Assembly: GCA_018694455.1 (NCBI GenBank) | Contig: JABHNP010000364.1 | Span: 1 to 12,157, forward strand | Source: Planctomycetaceae bacterium | Lineage (GTDB): Bacteria; Planctomycetota; Planctomycetia; Pirellulales; UBA1268 | Direction: 5' to 3' | DNA: 12,157 nt | Shown: positions 1 through 7,085 of the stretch, one piece after another | Numbering within the stretch: position 1 is the stretch's first letter | Layout: each line of letters begins with the position of its first letter | Made by a program: the position numbers and the translations under genes | Notes under the pieces: model-generated | Database searches by the model: none | The model's input: only the letters and a program-made list of their open reading frames with translations | Told to the model about the DNA's origin: nothing

Positions 1-378
1 GGTCTTGATAGAGATTCAGTTGGAATTGAGCTTCGACTTGATGGACTCGAGCTCACCACGATGTATGAACCAACACTTTTTTCACTCAGCAGCTTTCCGT
101 CGATTGATCGTGACATGAATCTTGTAGTTGACGAAGTAATTTCATGGGCGTCAATTTGTGCTGCGATTGAATCAACCCAATGCGATGCCTTGGAAAGTAT
201 CCGCCTTGGTCAAATTTGGAGAGATACCGAACGTCTTGGCAAGGGCAAAAAAAGTGTGGTTGTATCAATCCGCCTCAGGAGCTTCAAGGAAACTCTGTCT
301 GCTGAACAGGCGAATGCTTTTGTTGACGCGATGGTAAATTCTTGCCAGGACCGTGTCGGTGCAGCTCTTCGAGGATAA
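1..378 (+). CDS. pheT: Phenylalanine-tRNA ligase beta subunit, C-terminal end (5' truncated by window)
   Basis: The frame is open from base 1 to the TAA at 376-378, giving 125 residues of a protein that begins outside the window. Residues from about 30 to the end look like the FDX-ACB (anticodon-binding) domain that closes PheT. Visible signs are FPSIDRDMNLVVDE (domain start, with the usual RD), GKKSVVVSIRLRS, ETLSAEQANAFVD, and the ending GAALRG, matching the family's R-T-L-T and GA-x-LR positions. The enzyme charges tRNA-Phe as an alpha2-beta2 tetramer in the cytoplasm, and this domain contacts the tRNA anticodon stem. The in-frame ATG at 61 is internal, because the coding pattern continues upstream of it. 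It converges on the minus-strand accessory genes. Confidence 0.9.
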   Translation, partial: GLDRDSVGIELRLDGLELTTMYEPTLFSLSSFPSIDRDMNLVVDEVISWASICAAIESTQCDALESIRLGQIWRDTERLGKGKKSVVVSIRLRSFKETLSAEQANAFVDAMVNSCQDRVGAALRG

Positions 379-701
379 TAGGTGACGAGCAGCTAGCTGA
401 TGGGCCTGATGAAACACAGTTTTACATTGTCTTTTTAGGCTGATGTAGCGTGGTCGAAGTGCTACATCTGGCGATGAGCAAGAGATGTGCGGAGGGGGTG
501 ATTTACCATTTCGACTTCATTTCCCGTGGCCGCGGCAAACACGATGTGTTACATACCAATCAGTTTCTAAGGCTGTAGTGTTTTGCAAAAACATTCTTGT
601 AGTATGAGCCACGCTGTTTCGGTCTGGTTTGTGAGCGGGAAGTAGCGGTTGACGGAGCCATCACCGAGCTCGATTCCCTCGAGGGCATCAATTCCTAAGG
701 C
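379..701. other. Gene-free stretch between convergent genes
   Basis: About 320 bases separate pheT (plus strand) from the isomerase relic (minus strand). I see no convincing gene, tRNA or insertion sequence. It holds a perfect 10-base palindrome CAGCTAGCTG (390-399), a hairpin at 442-468, and a TGTTTT/AAAACA inverted repeat (579-593, loop GCA). On the minus strand the isomerase frame stays open past its TGA from 701 down to a TAG at 567-569, but this segment has no start codon. Confidence 0.6.
442..468. repeat. Hairpin between convergent genes, possible weak terminator
   Basis: GATGTAGC (442-449) is perfectly repeated in inverse as GCTACATC (461-468), with an 11-base loop. It lies 63 bases after the pheT stop and could be read from either strand. 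No T-run follows on either side, so it is not a classical intrinsic terminator. A role in ending transcription of the two convergent genes is only a guess. Confidence 0.35.
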
Positions 702-1590
702 TCACGACGCCAGGAGGCCATCGAGATATGCCCGAGCTGCTTGGATCACTGCGGTGATCTCAGCTGTAGAGTTCAGAATTGGCACACCTCGTGGCACAGG
801 GTGCATAAAGATCTCTACCGGCCCAGCAAACTGCATCTCGGCAAGCTGCCGCATCAGGGGACCGAAGTCGAGTGAGCCACGACCAGGCAGCTGCAAGAGT
901 TCATCGGCCTTGGGCAACTTCTCTTTTGAGCTCTTCCCATACTGCTGGGCATAGACGAACTTGGCTGCTGAACCTGCGTCACCTGCCAGGCCGGCGAGCA
1001 GGTTGCCATCTTGAGGAAGATGGTGTGGGGCGAGGGCGATTCCTATACGGTCACTCTCCGCCAATGTGGTAAATCGGCGGATCGACTCGGGTGAGTTCAG
1101 TAGTGAGTTGGAGTGGTTTTCAATTGCAATCATGCCCGCTCCTGCCTCAGCTTGTTTTATTGCCGGACTAAGTTTGCTGAGAAACGTCCGGATGGTAGCG
1201 TCGAGAGGCTTACCAGAGAGCTTGCCATTGCTCGGAGCCATCGTGCCAAGACAGTCTGTGAATCGCCAAACTGTCGCGATACGGCACAAACTCAGAGTCA
1301 AGTTTGAAAGCCCCAGGGAGGTAAAGGCTATGCCGCCGAGTCGTACGTGATGTTTTTCAAGCAGCTGCTGGACCTGCTCGACACCACGGCTTTCAATGTC
1401 CTCTCGCTGTGTGGTTGTGGCCACAGGTCAATTAATGTGGCGCCAGTCTTGGCAACCTCAGGCAGGATTTCGGGGAGCGCAGCAGTCCCGTAGAGTGCTG
1501 ACGAGAGATTAATTTGGGCCGCCAGCGAATGTTCAGTGATTCCTCGACAGTTAAGCCGGCTGTTTCCACAACAGCTGTAGCAGAGCTCAT
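702..1590 (-). pseudogene. Sugar phosphate isomerase/epimerase (xylose isomerase-like TIM barrel), frameshifted
   Basis: Two overlapping frames together spell one protein. The upstream frame (to about 1425) carries SLAAQINLSSALYG and IDLWPQPH, the usual start of this planctomycete TIM-barrel family. The downstream frame (702-1424) continues with LLEKHHVRLGGIAF, then IAIENHSNSLL, LAPHHLP, FVYAQQYG and VEIFMHPVPRG. These contain the Glu, His, Gln and Glu expected at the metal site. The break lies at about 1400-1425 and equals one missing base. A second break may lie near 1535, since the best ATG (1590, 27 bases after the oxidoreductase stop) is in the third frame. Between 1276 and 1244 yet another frame gives FGDSQTVLA, which fits the family better than the current reading. 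The protein probably acted on a sugar with the upstream oxidoreductase. Its substrate is unknown. A sequencing indel cannot be excluded for any single break. Confidence 0.7.
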
Positions 1591-1616
1591 CTAGGTACGG
1601 TGGCTGAGCGTGGTTC

Positions 1617-2975
1617 TCAAACGGAAACCTCGTATCCCTTGCGTTGTGGCCTGCTGAGAAGACGGTTTGCCTCTTCATCAGCCACAAACTGCTCGACGGT
1701 GGCGTCCCAGCTCAGTGGTCGCCCAAGACGACAAGCGATGTTGCCCAAGTGGCAGGTGGTGGCAGAGCGATGCTGACTTTCGGCATCAGAGATGGGTTGT
1801 CTGCCAGTCGCGACGCAGTCGAAGAAATTACCCATGTGATTCACAATCGCCTCGATCTTACCATTTCGCTCTGGCCGGTTGAGGTTATCGAATTCGTACA
1901 GTCTGAACGCGTCACGCGGCAGTGGTTTCTCAGCCAGCTCGTCGACGGGCACCCCAGTTAGCGAGCTGCGGTTGACAAAGATGCGGCCTTCGCTGCCCTC
2001 AAACAGGATGCCGTTGCGGCCGGTGTCGGTGACGAGCATCTCCACATCGTTGGAATACCGAAAGAGCACGCGAAATGAAGTGGGCACGTTGTAGCCGTTG
2101 TTGACCTGCGGCATGGTCGCCTCTGGAATCACCTCAATTGGATCGGTGCCAATTGCCCACTGGGCGATGTCGAGATGATGGGCCCCATGATCGGTCATCT
2201 TTCCGCCAGCATAGTCAAACCACCAGCGAAACGTGTAATGGCAGCGTTCTTTGGTGTAGGGCACAAGCGGCGCTTGGCCGAGCCAGCGTTCCCAGTTGAG
2301 ACTATCAGGAGTAGCTGCCGTGGCAAACGGACCACCCACTTCGTTGCTGCCGATCGCTATCTCAAGTCGTTTGAGTTGACCGATCCGTCTAGCACGTACC
2401 ATTTCCACAGCAGTACGGAAGCGGTGGTCGCTCCGCTGCCAACTGCCAACCTGCACGATCCCACCGGTGGTCTTCATCACCTTGCGAATCTGCTTGCCTT
2501 CATCGATTGTCAACGTGATCGGCTTCTCAACGTAGACATCTTTTCCAGCCTTCAACGCATCGATCAACATGCCGGCATGCCAGTGGTCGGGGGCACCAAT
2601 CAGAATTACTCGGATCCGGTGGTCGTCGAGGAGTCGTCGGTAGTCCTCATGTCGATCGACGCCCTCATAGATCAATTCTGGTGACAAACTCGTTTGCTTT
2701 TCGACGGAGGGATCAATTGCGGAGAGGTCACGAACGGAGGCATCGACATCAGCCATGGCGAGAAGACGGCCGTGGGTTTTGGCAAGTCCGGCAATCACCG
2801 AGCCTTGATAGCGGCAGCCGATCACGCCAATACCGAGATCATCGCGGTTATCAGCAACGGCCGGCCGAACCGCTCCCAATGGGCTGAGTCCTTGCATGAG
2901 TGCCGCGGTCGCAGTTGCCGTGGTTGATCTCAGCACACCTCGTCGTGAGATACGGTGGTCTTGTGATGACGGCAT
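1617..2975 (-). CDS. Gfo/Idh/MocA family oxidoreductase, Tat-exported
   Basis: This 452-residue protein looks intact. A twin-arginine signal opens it: SRRGVLRS at residues 10-17, then an Ala/Thr-rich stretch ending near AVA (39-41). The Rossmann NAD(P)-binding part follows with GVIGCRYQGSV (50-60). Next come GAPDHWHA (128-135) and the family signature VEKP (149-152), where the Lys is normally catalytic. The C-terminal domain holds HGAHHLD (263-269), and the tail ends WDATVEQFVADEEANRLL, typical of planctomycete members. These enzymes oxidise or reduce sugars or inositols with a nicotinamide cofactor; the substrate cannot be read from the sequence. The ATG at 2975 is preceded by GGAG seven bases upstream. 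It lies just before the isomerase relic, the usual partner in planctomycete sugar clusters. Confidence 0.88.
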   Translation of the reverse strand: MPSSQDHRISRRGVLRSTTATATAALMQGLSPLGAVRPAVADNRDDLGIGVIGCRYQGSVIAGLAKTHGRLLAMADVDASVRDLSAIDPSVEKQTSLSPELIYEGVDRHEDYRRLLDDHRIRVILIGAPDHWHAGMLIDALKAGKDVYVEKPITLTIDEGKQIRKVMKTTGGIVQVGSWQRSDHRFRTAVEMVRARRIGQLKRLEIAIGSNEVGGPFATAATPDSLNWERWLGQAPLVPYTKERCHYTFRWWFDYAGGKMTDHGAHHLDIAQWAIGTDPIEVIPEATMPQVNNGYNVPTSFRVLFRYSNDVEMLVTDTGRNGILFEGSEGRIFVNRSSLTGVPVDELAEKPLPRDAFRLYEFDNLNRPERNGKIEAIVNHMGNFFDCVATGRQPISDAESQHRSATTCHLGNIACRLGRPLSWDATVEQFVADEEANRLLSRPQRKGYEVSV

Positions 2976-3001
2976 GTCGTCTCTCCAATAAGAGTTCTTT
3001 T

Positions 3002-3026
3002 CCCTGTGGAGAGGTCTCCCGCAGGG
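3002..3026 (-). repeat. Inverted repeat in the oxidoreductase leader
   Basis: CCCTG (3002-3006) pairs with CAGGG (3022-3026), and inside it GGAG (3008-3011) pairs with CTCC (3016-3019) around the loop AGGT. It sits 27 bases upstream of the oxidoreductase ATG, between dnaB and that gene, with no T-run on the minus strand after it. It may be a leader hairpin. I see no terminator or other feature in the rest of 2976-3174. Confidence 0.3.
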
Positions 3027-3174
3027 CAGCCGATATTAAGTGTAGAGGCTGGAAAATATCCATCGCCGGTCAGGATTAGTCGTCAATCTCAACGCCTTGT
3101 GCTGCTTGTGGTTGAGGACACTTCTGGCAAAGGGGGTCACCAATTAGCTCCCTATGCCTGTATGTCAAACCGAT

Positions 3175-4656
3175 CTAGAAGTCTGAGAATTGTTCAAATT
3201 CATCGTAGGGGCGATGTTCGAGATTTACAAATCGTGTGTAGTCGTGTTGCCAAAGAAGTTTGATATCACCAATTGGGCCGTTACGTTGTTTTGAAACTAT
3301 GATTTCAGCTTCACCCTTCACTCGTTCACGGTCTTCATCTGTTGTTTGGTAGTACTCTTCACGATGGACAAACATTACCACATCAGCATCTTGCTCAATA
3401 GCACCAGATTCACGCAGATGATTTAGTCTTGGTCGGTTGTCTCGTGATGCTTCAGCTTGCCTATTCAACTGAGCGAGACAGAGAATAGGAATATCAAGTT
3501 CGCGAGACATAGTCTTTAGTCGTCGTGCAATACGAGCCACTTGTTCCTGACGCGGGTCTCGTGGATTGTCCGGTTCGATGAGTTGTAAATAATCAATGAC
3601 AATAATCGAAAGCCCTTGCTTTCTTTTTAATCGACGTGCTACCGCAGCGATCTCCGTCAAAGTTCGACCAGGCGTATCATCGATGTAAAGAGGAGCAGAA
3701 CTAATCTCAGAGGATTTTTGAACAAGACGGCGTCTGTCTTCTTGTGAAATTGTTCCATTACGCAAACGATGTCCATTTACCTGAGCGGCTGAGCAGAGAA
3801 GTCTATCTGCGAGTTCGAGACTTGCCATTTCGAGACTGACGAATAAGACCGGCTGGTTACTATTAATTGAAATATGCTCAGCAATATTCATGGCAAGCGC
3901 TGTTTTACCCATACTGGGGCGAGCAGCTAATATGATTAACTCCGAGTTGTGGAGTCCGCCACAGAGTGTGTCGAGATCAGTGAAGCCGGTTTCAACGCCA
4001 CCAAGTGCATGCTCGTGTTTCATGCGAGCATCCATGCGCACCATCACATCCTCAAGAACGGACTGAATAGGCTTTGCTTCAGCAGAACTGCGGTTTTCAA
4101 GAATTGAAAAAATCTTTTCCTCAGCTTGTGAAAGTAGTTCGCGTGGCTCATCATAGGCATCGTATGCATCTCGAAGAATGTCGGTGCTGGCATCGATGAG
4201 CGATCGAAGCATTGCTTTGTCGCGAATAATATGTGCATAGTGCGAAGCGTGAGCAGCATGAGGAACTGAGCTTATCAACTCTGCAATAGCCGCAGCCCCC
4301 CCAACGGCGTCAAGTTCGCCCTTGGTTCGCAATCGTTCGAGTAATATCGTCGCATCAATTCTCGCACCACCGTCATGAAGGTCGAGGAGATGTCGAAAAA
4401 TTATTTGATGTGCTTCGTCAGCAAAGTCTTCTGGTCGGACTGACAGGGCAACGTCATCACAGACATCGGGTTTGAGAAGAATGCTACCGAGGACATTTCT
4501 TTCAGCCTCAATGTTTCCAGGTCGACCAAGTTTGGAAATGTCATGCTCATCTTGGCTATACGCTTGGTTTCTTGCGCGCTTGCCGGTTTTGCTCGACTTT
4601 CTGGGGCCAGTTGAATTTTGAACAGACTGCGCCACACTTCCACGAGACTCAACCAT
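3175..4656 (-). CDS. dnaB: Replicative DNA helicase DnaB
   Basis: This 493-residue protein is the hexameric helicase that unwinds DNA at the replication fork and loads primase. After a basic, low-complexity N-tail (1-45), the N-terminal helical domain starts at NIEAERNVLGSIL (48-60). The RecA-like motor follows: Walker A ARPSMGKTA (245-253), SLEM with the catalytic Glu (274-277), Walker B IIVIDYLQL (351-359), LAQLNRQ (394-400), and KQRNGP (456-461), which contains the arginine finger. The length is slightly above the usual 450-470 because of the N-tail. The chosen ATG has a G-rich stretch (AGGGGG) about seven bases upstream. It is the last gene of the minus-strand housekeeping run, 185 bases after rplI. 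That gap may carry a promoter, but I could not pick one out. Confidence 0.96.
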   Translation of the reverse strand: MVESRGSVAQSVQNSTGPRKSSKTGKRARNQAYSQDEHDISKLGRPGNIEAERNVLGSILLKPDVCDDVALSVRPEDFADEAHQIIFRHLLDLHDGGARIDATILLERLRTKGELDAVGGAAAIAELISSVPHAAHASHYAHIIRDKAMLRSLIDASTDILRDAYDAYDEPRELLSQAEEKIFSILENRSSAEAKPIQSVLEDVMVRMDARMKHEHALGGVETGFTDLDTLCGGLHNSELIILAARPSMGKTALAMNIAEHISINSNQPVLFVSLEMASLELADRLLCSAAQVNGHRLRNGTISQEDRRRLVQKSSEISSAPLYIDDTPGRTLTEIAAVARRLKRKQGLSIIVIDYLQLIEPDNPRDPRQEQVARIARRLKTMSRELDIPILCLAQLNRQAEASRDNRPRLNHLRESGAIEQDADVVMFVHREEYYQTTDEDRERVKGEAEIIVSKQRNGPIGDIKLLWQHDYTRFVNLEHRPYDEFEQFSDF

Positions 4657-4823
4657 TCAGAGGCCCCCTGCTTCATTTGGAACTTTTAGTCGCGATTTAC
4701 ACCTAAGCAGATGTTTTTTCATTCCTGCTCATATTTCTTGGAATCAAGTTTGGCTAGGTATATGCACCAAGAGTTAGCAGAAGCCAATTACTTGGGAGTC
4801 TCGATTCGAAATTAGTGTGCGTT

Positions 4824-4841
4824 GTTGAGGCTATTCTCAAC
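4824..4841 (-). repeat. Hairpin directly after the rplI stop codon
   Basis: GTTGAG (4824-4829) and CTCAAC (4836-4841) form a perfect 6-bp stem with a 6-base loop, beginning at the base next to the rplI TGA. On the minus strand no T-run follows, so a role as terminator is doubtful. It could mark the 3' end or a processing site between rplI and dnaB. The other bases of the 4657-4841 gap show nothing I can name. Confidence 0.3.
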
Positions 4842-5372
4842 TCAATTTTCTTCACTGCTTGCAGGTACAACCCAGACCTTAAGATCGCCTTCAACTTCAC
4901 TCGCAAGACGTACTTTCACCGTGTAAAGACCGACCTCTTTAAGAGGACCTTGAAGAATGATCTGGTCTGGGGGGACAACAAGATCTTGTTGCTTGAGCGA
5001 TCGTGAAATCTCGGGCGCTCCAACGGAGCCATATAGGTGACCTTCGTCGTTTGCGTTCGACTCTATCGTGACACTTGTTCGGACTAATTCTTCAAGCAAT
5101 CCACGAAGTCCAGCCAGTCTTTCACGAGCAATGGCTGCAAGTTTCGCTTTATGTTTTTCAACCATTCTCTTGTGGTGTTCTGTAGCGACGGTTGCAAGAC
5201 CTTGCGGCAACAGGTAGTTGCTGGCGTATCCTGGTCGAACTTCAACGACTTCACCTTGTTTTCCAAGATGCTCCACATTCTGAATGAGCAAGAGTTCAAT
5301 CCCGCCACGGGCACCTTTTGGAAGGCGTTTATGACGCTGGTGTTTTGGCTTTTTAATAGTTGTTGTGGACAT
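4842..5372 (-). CDS. rplI: 50S ribosomal protein L9, with N-terminal extension
   Basis: This is a 176-residue form of L9, a two-domain protein of the large subunit near the L1 stalk; the usual length is about 150. The N-terminal domain starts at IELLLIQNVEHLGKQGEVV (25-43) and continues RPGYASNYLLPQGLAT (46-61), a near-textbook L9 signature. A long basic helix follows (about 65-100), then the C-terminal domain (VTIESNANDEGHLYGSV, 101-117). The first 24 residues are an extra basic segment (KKPKHQRHKRLPKGARGG) absent from E. coli L9. The start at 5372 is favoured because AAAGGG lies about eight bases upstream and no other start falls within the extension. The gene follows ssb by 52 bases. rpsR, which usually stands between ssb and rplI, is missing. 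Confidence 0.94.
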   Translation of the reverse strand: MSTTTIKKPKHQRHKRLPKGARGGIELLLIQNVEHLGKQGEVVEVRPGYASNYLLPQGLATVATEHHKRMVEKHKAKLAAIARERLAGLRGLLEELVRTSVTIESNANDEGHLYGSVGAPEISRSLKQQDLVVPPDQIILQGPLKEVGLYTVKVRLASEVEGDLKVWVVPASSEEN

Positions 5373-5424
5373 GCGAGAACCCTTTAGAAGTTAAAATGTT
5401 GTGTTGCTTTGTGTTTCTGTAAGT

Positions 5425-5916
5425 TTAGAAAGGAATGTCGTCTTCGGCACCACCTGCTGCATTTGCGGCACCAAAACCACCGCTTGTATCATACCCTGCT
5501 GATTGGTCTGCCTGATTTTGATTATTGCCACCTGCACTGCCTTGGTTACGGCTACCCGCTTGACTGCCTTCCGGACGATTCCCACCGCGTGATCCAATAA
5601 GGTGCATTCTGTCACCAACAACACGGAGTTTTGAGTTTTTCTTACCGTCTTTTTCCCATGAATCTAATTTTAAGCGGCCCTCAACCAAAAGAGGTGCGCC
5701 TTTTGTGACGTATTCACCAGCAATTTCAGCAGTTCGACCCCATAGCGTGATATCAACAAACGTTGTCTCTTCAACCCATTCCCCCGAAGACGATTTTTTT
5801 CGATCATTAATTGCAAGGCCGATTTCAGTAACCGCTGAGCCGTTTGAGATATACCGCAATTCCGGGTCACGGGTTACGTTTCCCATGAGAAATACACGGT
5901 TCATGCTGCTGGCCAT
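5425..5916 (-). CDS. ssb: Single-stranded DNA-binding protein
   Basis: This 163-residue SSB coats single-stranded DNA in replication and repair. The OB fold covers about residues 5-107: MNRVFLMGNVTRDPELRY, then FVDITLWGRTAEIAGEYV, KGAPLLVEGRL, and WEKDGKKNSKLRVV. A Gly/Asn/Gln-rich flexible tail follows (about 110-155), ending in the acidic tip EDDIPF that recruits partner proteins. The frame stays open 70 codons further upstream, into rpsF, but the ATG at 5916 is the true start: the family begins at MNRV and AAAGGGA stands about eight bases before it. ssb lies 127 bases after rpsF, a large gap for this operon, and that gap contains a promoter-like pair with a LexA-box-like palindrome. Confidence 0.95.
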   Translation of the reverse strand: MASSMNRVFLMGNVTRDPELRYISNGSAVTEIGLAINDRKKSSSGEWVEETTFVDITLWGRTAEIAGEYVTKGAPLLVEGRLKLDSWEKDGKKNSKLRVVGDRMHLIGSRGGNRPEGSQAGSRNQGSAGGNNQNQADQSAGYDTSGGFGAANAAGGAEDDIPF

Positions 5917-5983
5917 AGTGATTTCCCTTTGCTTGGTACTCTGAACGTTTGGGTGATAAAAAATATGTTGTGCGACGGGCCTA

Positions 5984-6012
5984 ATAGTGAACAAGTGTTC
6001 ATATTTCGTCAA
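5984..6012 (-). promoter_or_regulatory. Candidate ssb promoter with LexA-type (SOS) operator
   Basis: On the minus strand TTGACG (6007-6012, five of six bases of a -35) stands 17 bases from CACTAT (5984-5989, a poor -10). The spacer region is filled by the palindrome TGAACAAGTGTTCA (5988-6001). Its core GAAC-AAGT-GTTC (5989-6000) fits GAAC-N4-GTTC, the pattern bound by LexA/DinR in Firmicutes and Actinobacteria. It lies about 73 bases before the ssb ATG. An operator between -35 and -10 is a standard repression site, and ssb is SOS-induced in several bacteria. Whether the LexA of this lineage reads this pattern is not known to me. Confidence 0.5.
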
Positions 6013-6043
6013 GACCTGTCGCGCTGTCTTCAGTTTAGGTTCT

Positions 6044-6403
6044 TTACTTGCCTGCTGCCGCTGCCTTTGTGCTGCTGTCTCCAGACTGTGCGTGCTGAAC
6101 AAGGGGCTCAGCAAGCCGGGGGTCAATTTTTAGAATCAGTCGTCGGAGAATGTTTTCATTCAATTCGCATTGTCGTTCAAAGGCAACCAAGCCTGTTCCT
6201 TCCATGCTGAAATAAATGAGCCAGTATGCACCCTTGCGTTGATTTTTAATTGGATAGGCAAGTTTTCTTTCGTCCCAGAGTTGGGACACTAGCACGGTGC
6301 CTCCATGCTCGGATACGAGTTCATTAATTTGGCTCGTGACAGTTTCTGGGTCGCGAGAATACTTCGTCGAATCGAGGATAAACATCCCTTCGTAGACCGT
6401 CAT
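6044..6403 (-). CDS. rpsF: 30S ribosomal protein S6
   Basis: This 119-residue protein is S6, which binds 16S rRNA with S18 in the platform of the small subunit. It opens with the family start TVYEGMFILDSTKYSRD, followed by INELVSEHGGTVLVSQLWDERKLAYPI and GAYWLIYFSM, the two strand-loop-strand units of S6. It closes with ILRRLILKIDPRLAEPL and an Ala-rich tail. The ATG at 6403 is preceded by GGAAGGA at good spacing. It starts the rpsF-ssb-rplI-dnaB series, 59 bases after pth. Its usual partner gene rpsR is not in the window. Confidence 0.94.
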   Translation of the reverse strand: MTVYEGMFILDSTKYSRDPETVTSQINELVSEHGGTVLVSQLWDERKLAYPIKNQRKGAYWLIYFSMEGTGLVAFERQCELNENILRRLILKIDPRLAEPLVQHAQSGDSSTKAAAAGK

Positions 6404-6462
6404 CTTAAATGATCCTTCCAGTAGTGCTTTAAAAAGTTTTTGTGTCTTGTTGTTTAATAAGT

Positions 6463-7020
6463 TCAGTTGTACCGATTCATAGTTGTTTCGATGCCGAGGG
6501 TGACCCAGGATTCAACCGCATCAGCAGCCCGATGAATCGTCTCGTTGAGATCACTTTGTTCATATTTTGTAAATTTCCCGAGTACGAAAGAGGGCGGATC
6601 TTGATGCTTTGGAACTGGCCCTATGCCCACTCTGAGCCTTGGAATTGCCGTATTGGAAAGACGTGCAATGGTATCCGCTAGGCCTTTCTGCCCACCCGCA
6701 GACCCCCTCAGACGCATCCGAATGGTGTTAAGCGGTAATTGGAAGTCATCACAAATCACAAGAATGTCCGTTAGGTCAAGTTTATAAAAGTCACGAGCGG
6801 CGAGCACGCTGCCACCGCTTAAATTCATCCATGTAAGTGGCCAGAGAAGCAGCGCCGGCGTTCCTCGAATGGTCGTCTGAGAAGTCTCTCCCTGAAAGCG
6901 TTGTCTACGGTTTGGATTTCCACCACGCTCTGCCAATAGGTTGAGTACGTCAAATCCGACATTATGTCGAGTGCCTTCATATTTCCGTCCAGGATTACCT
7001 AAGCCAACCAACAATTTCAC
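6463..7020 (-). CDS. pth: Peptidyl-tRNA hydrolase, GTG start
   Basis: This 185-residue enzyme cleaves peptidyl-tRNA released from stalled ribosomes so that the tRNA can be reused. Family marks are VGLGNPGRKYEGTRHNVGF (5-23), holding Asn9 and the catalytic His19; WMNLSGG (64-70); CDDFQLPLN (90-98) with Asp92; and GSAGGQKGL (106-114). In E. coli the last motif is GGHNGL with a substrate-contacting His113. Here Gln111 and Lys112 take the places of His and Asn. The start is GTG at 7018-7020. An in-frame TGA lies nine bases upstream, so no earlier start is possible. The ribosome site is weak (GGTGA). The gene follows rplY by 65 bases, with a hairpin between them. Confidence 0.94.
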   Translation of the reverse strand: MKLLVGLGNPGRKYEGTRHNVGFDVLNLLAERGGNPNRRQRFQGETSQTTIRGTPALLLWPLTWMNLSGGSVLAARDFYKLDLTDILVICDDFQLPLNTIRMRLRGSAGGQKGLADTIARLSNTAIPRLRVGIGPVPKHQDPPSFVLGKFTKYEQSDLNETIHRAADAVESWVTLGIETTMNRYN

Positions 7021-7057
7021 AGAGCATCACCGTTGGGAGTACATGTTGCTTACGCTG

Positions 7058-7077
7058 CAGTGTTTTAAAAAACACTG
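7058..7077 (-). repeat. Perfect hairpin between rplY and pth
   Basis: CAGTGTTT (7058-7065) and AAACACTG (7070-7077) make a perfect 8-bp stem with loop TAAA. The stem starts nine bases after the rplY TAA on the minus strand and ends 38 bases before the pth GTG. No T-run follows in either direction. It may be an mRNA processing or 3'-end stabilising site that sets different levels of L25 and Pth. That role is inference. Confidence 0.45.
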
Positions 7078-7085
7078 AGTCTGAT

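Noticed and set aside
581..593. A/T palindrome around TTTTGCAAAA as a terminator
   Set aside because: The stem is short and weak, there is no GC-rich part, and it stands far from both gene ends.
649..1350. Several plus-strand open frames opposite the isomerase
   Set aside because: They are shadows of the minus-strand gene; none shows protein family features, and the minus-strand frames carry the conserved metal-site blocks.
2175..2684. A 169-codon plus-strand frame opposite the oxidoreductase
   Set aside because: It is antisense to a clearly conserved Gfo/Idh/MocA gene and its translation resembles nothing.
5917..6126. A 70-residue N-terminal extension of SSB open into rpsF
   Set aside because: SSB proteins begin at the MNRV segment, a good ribosome site precedes the ATG at 5916, and the extension is rpsF read out of frame.
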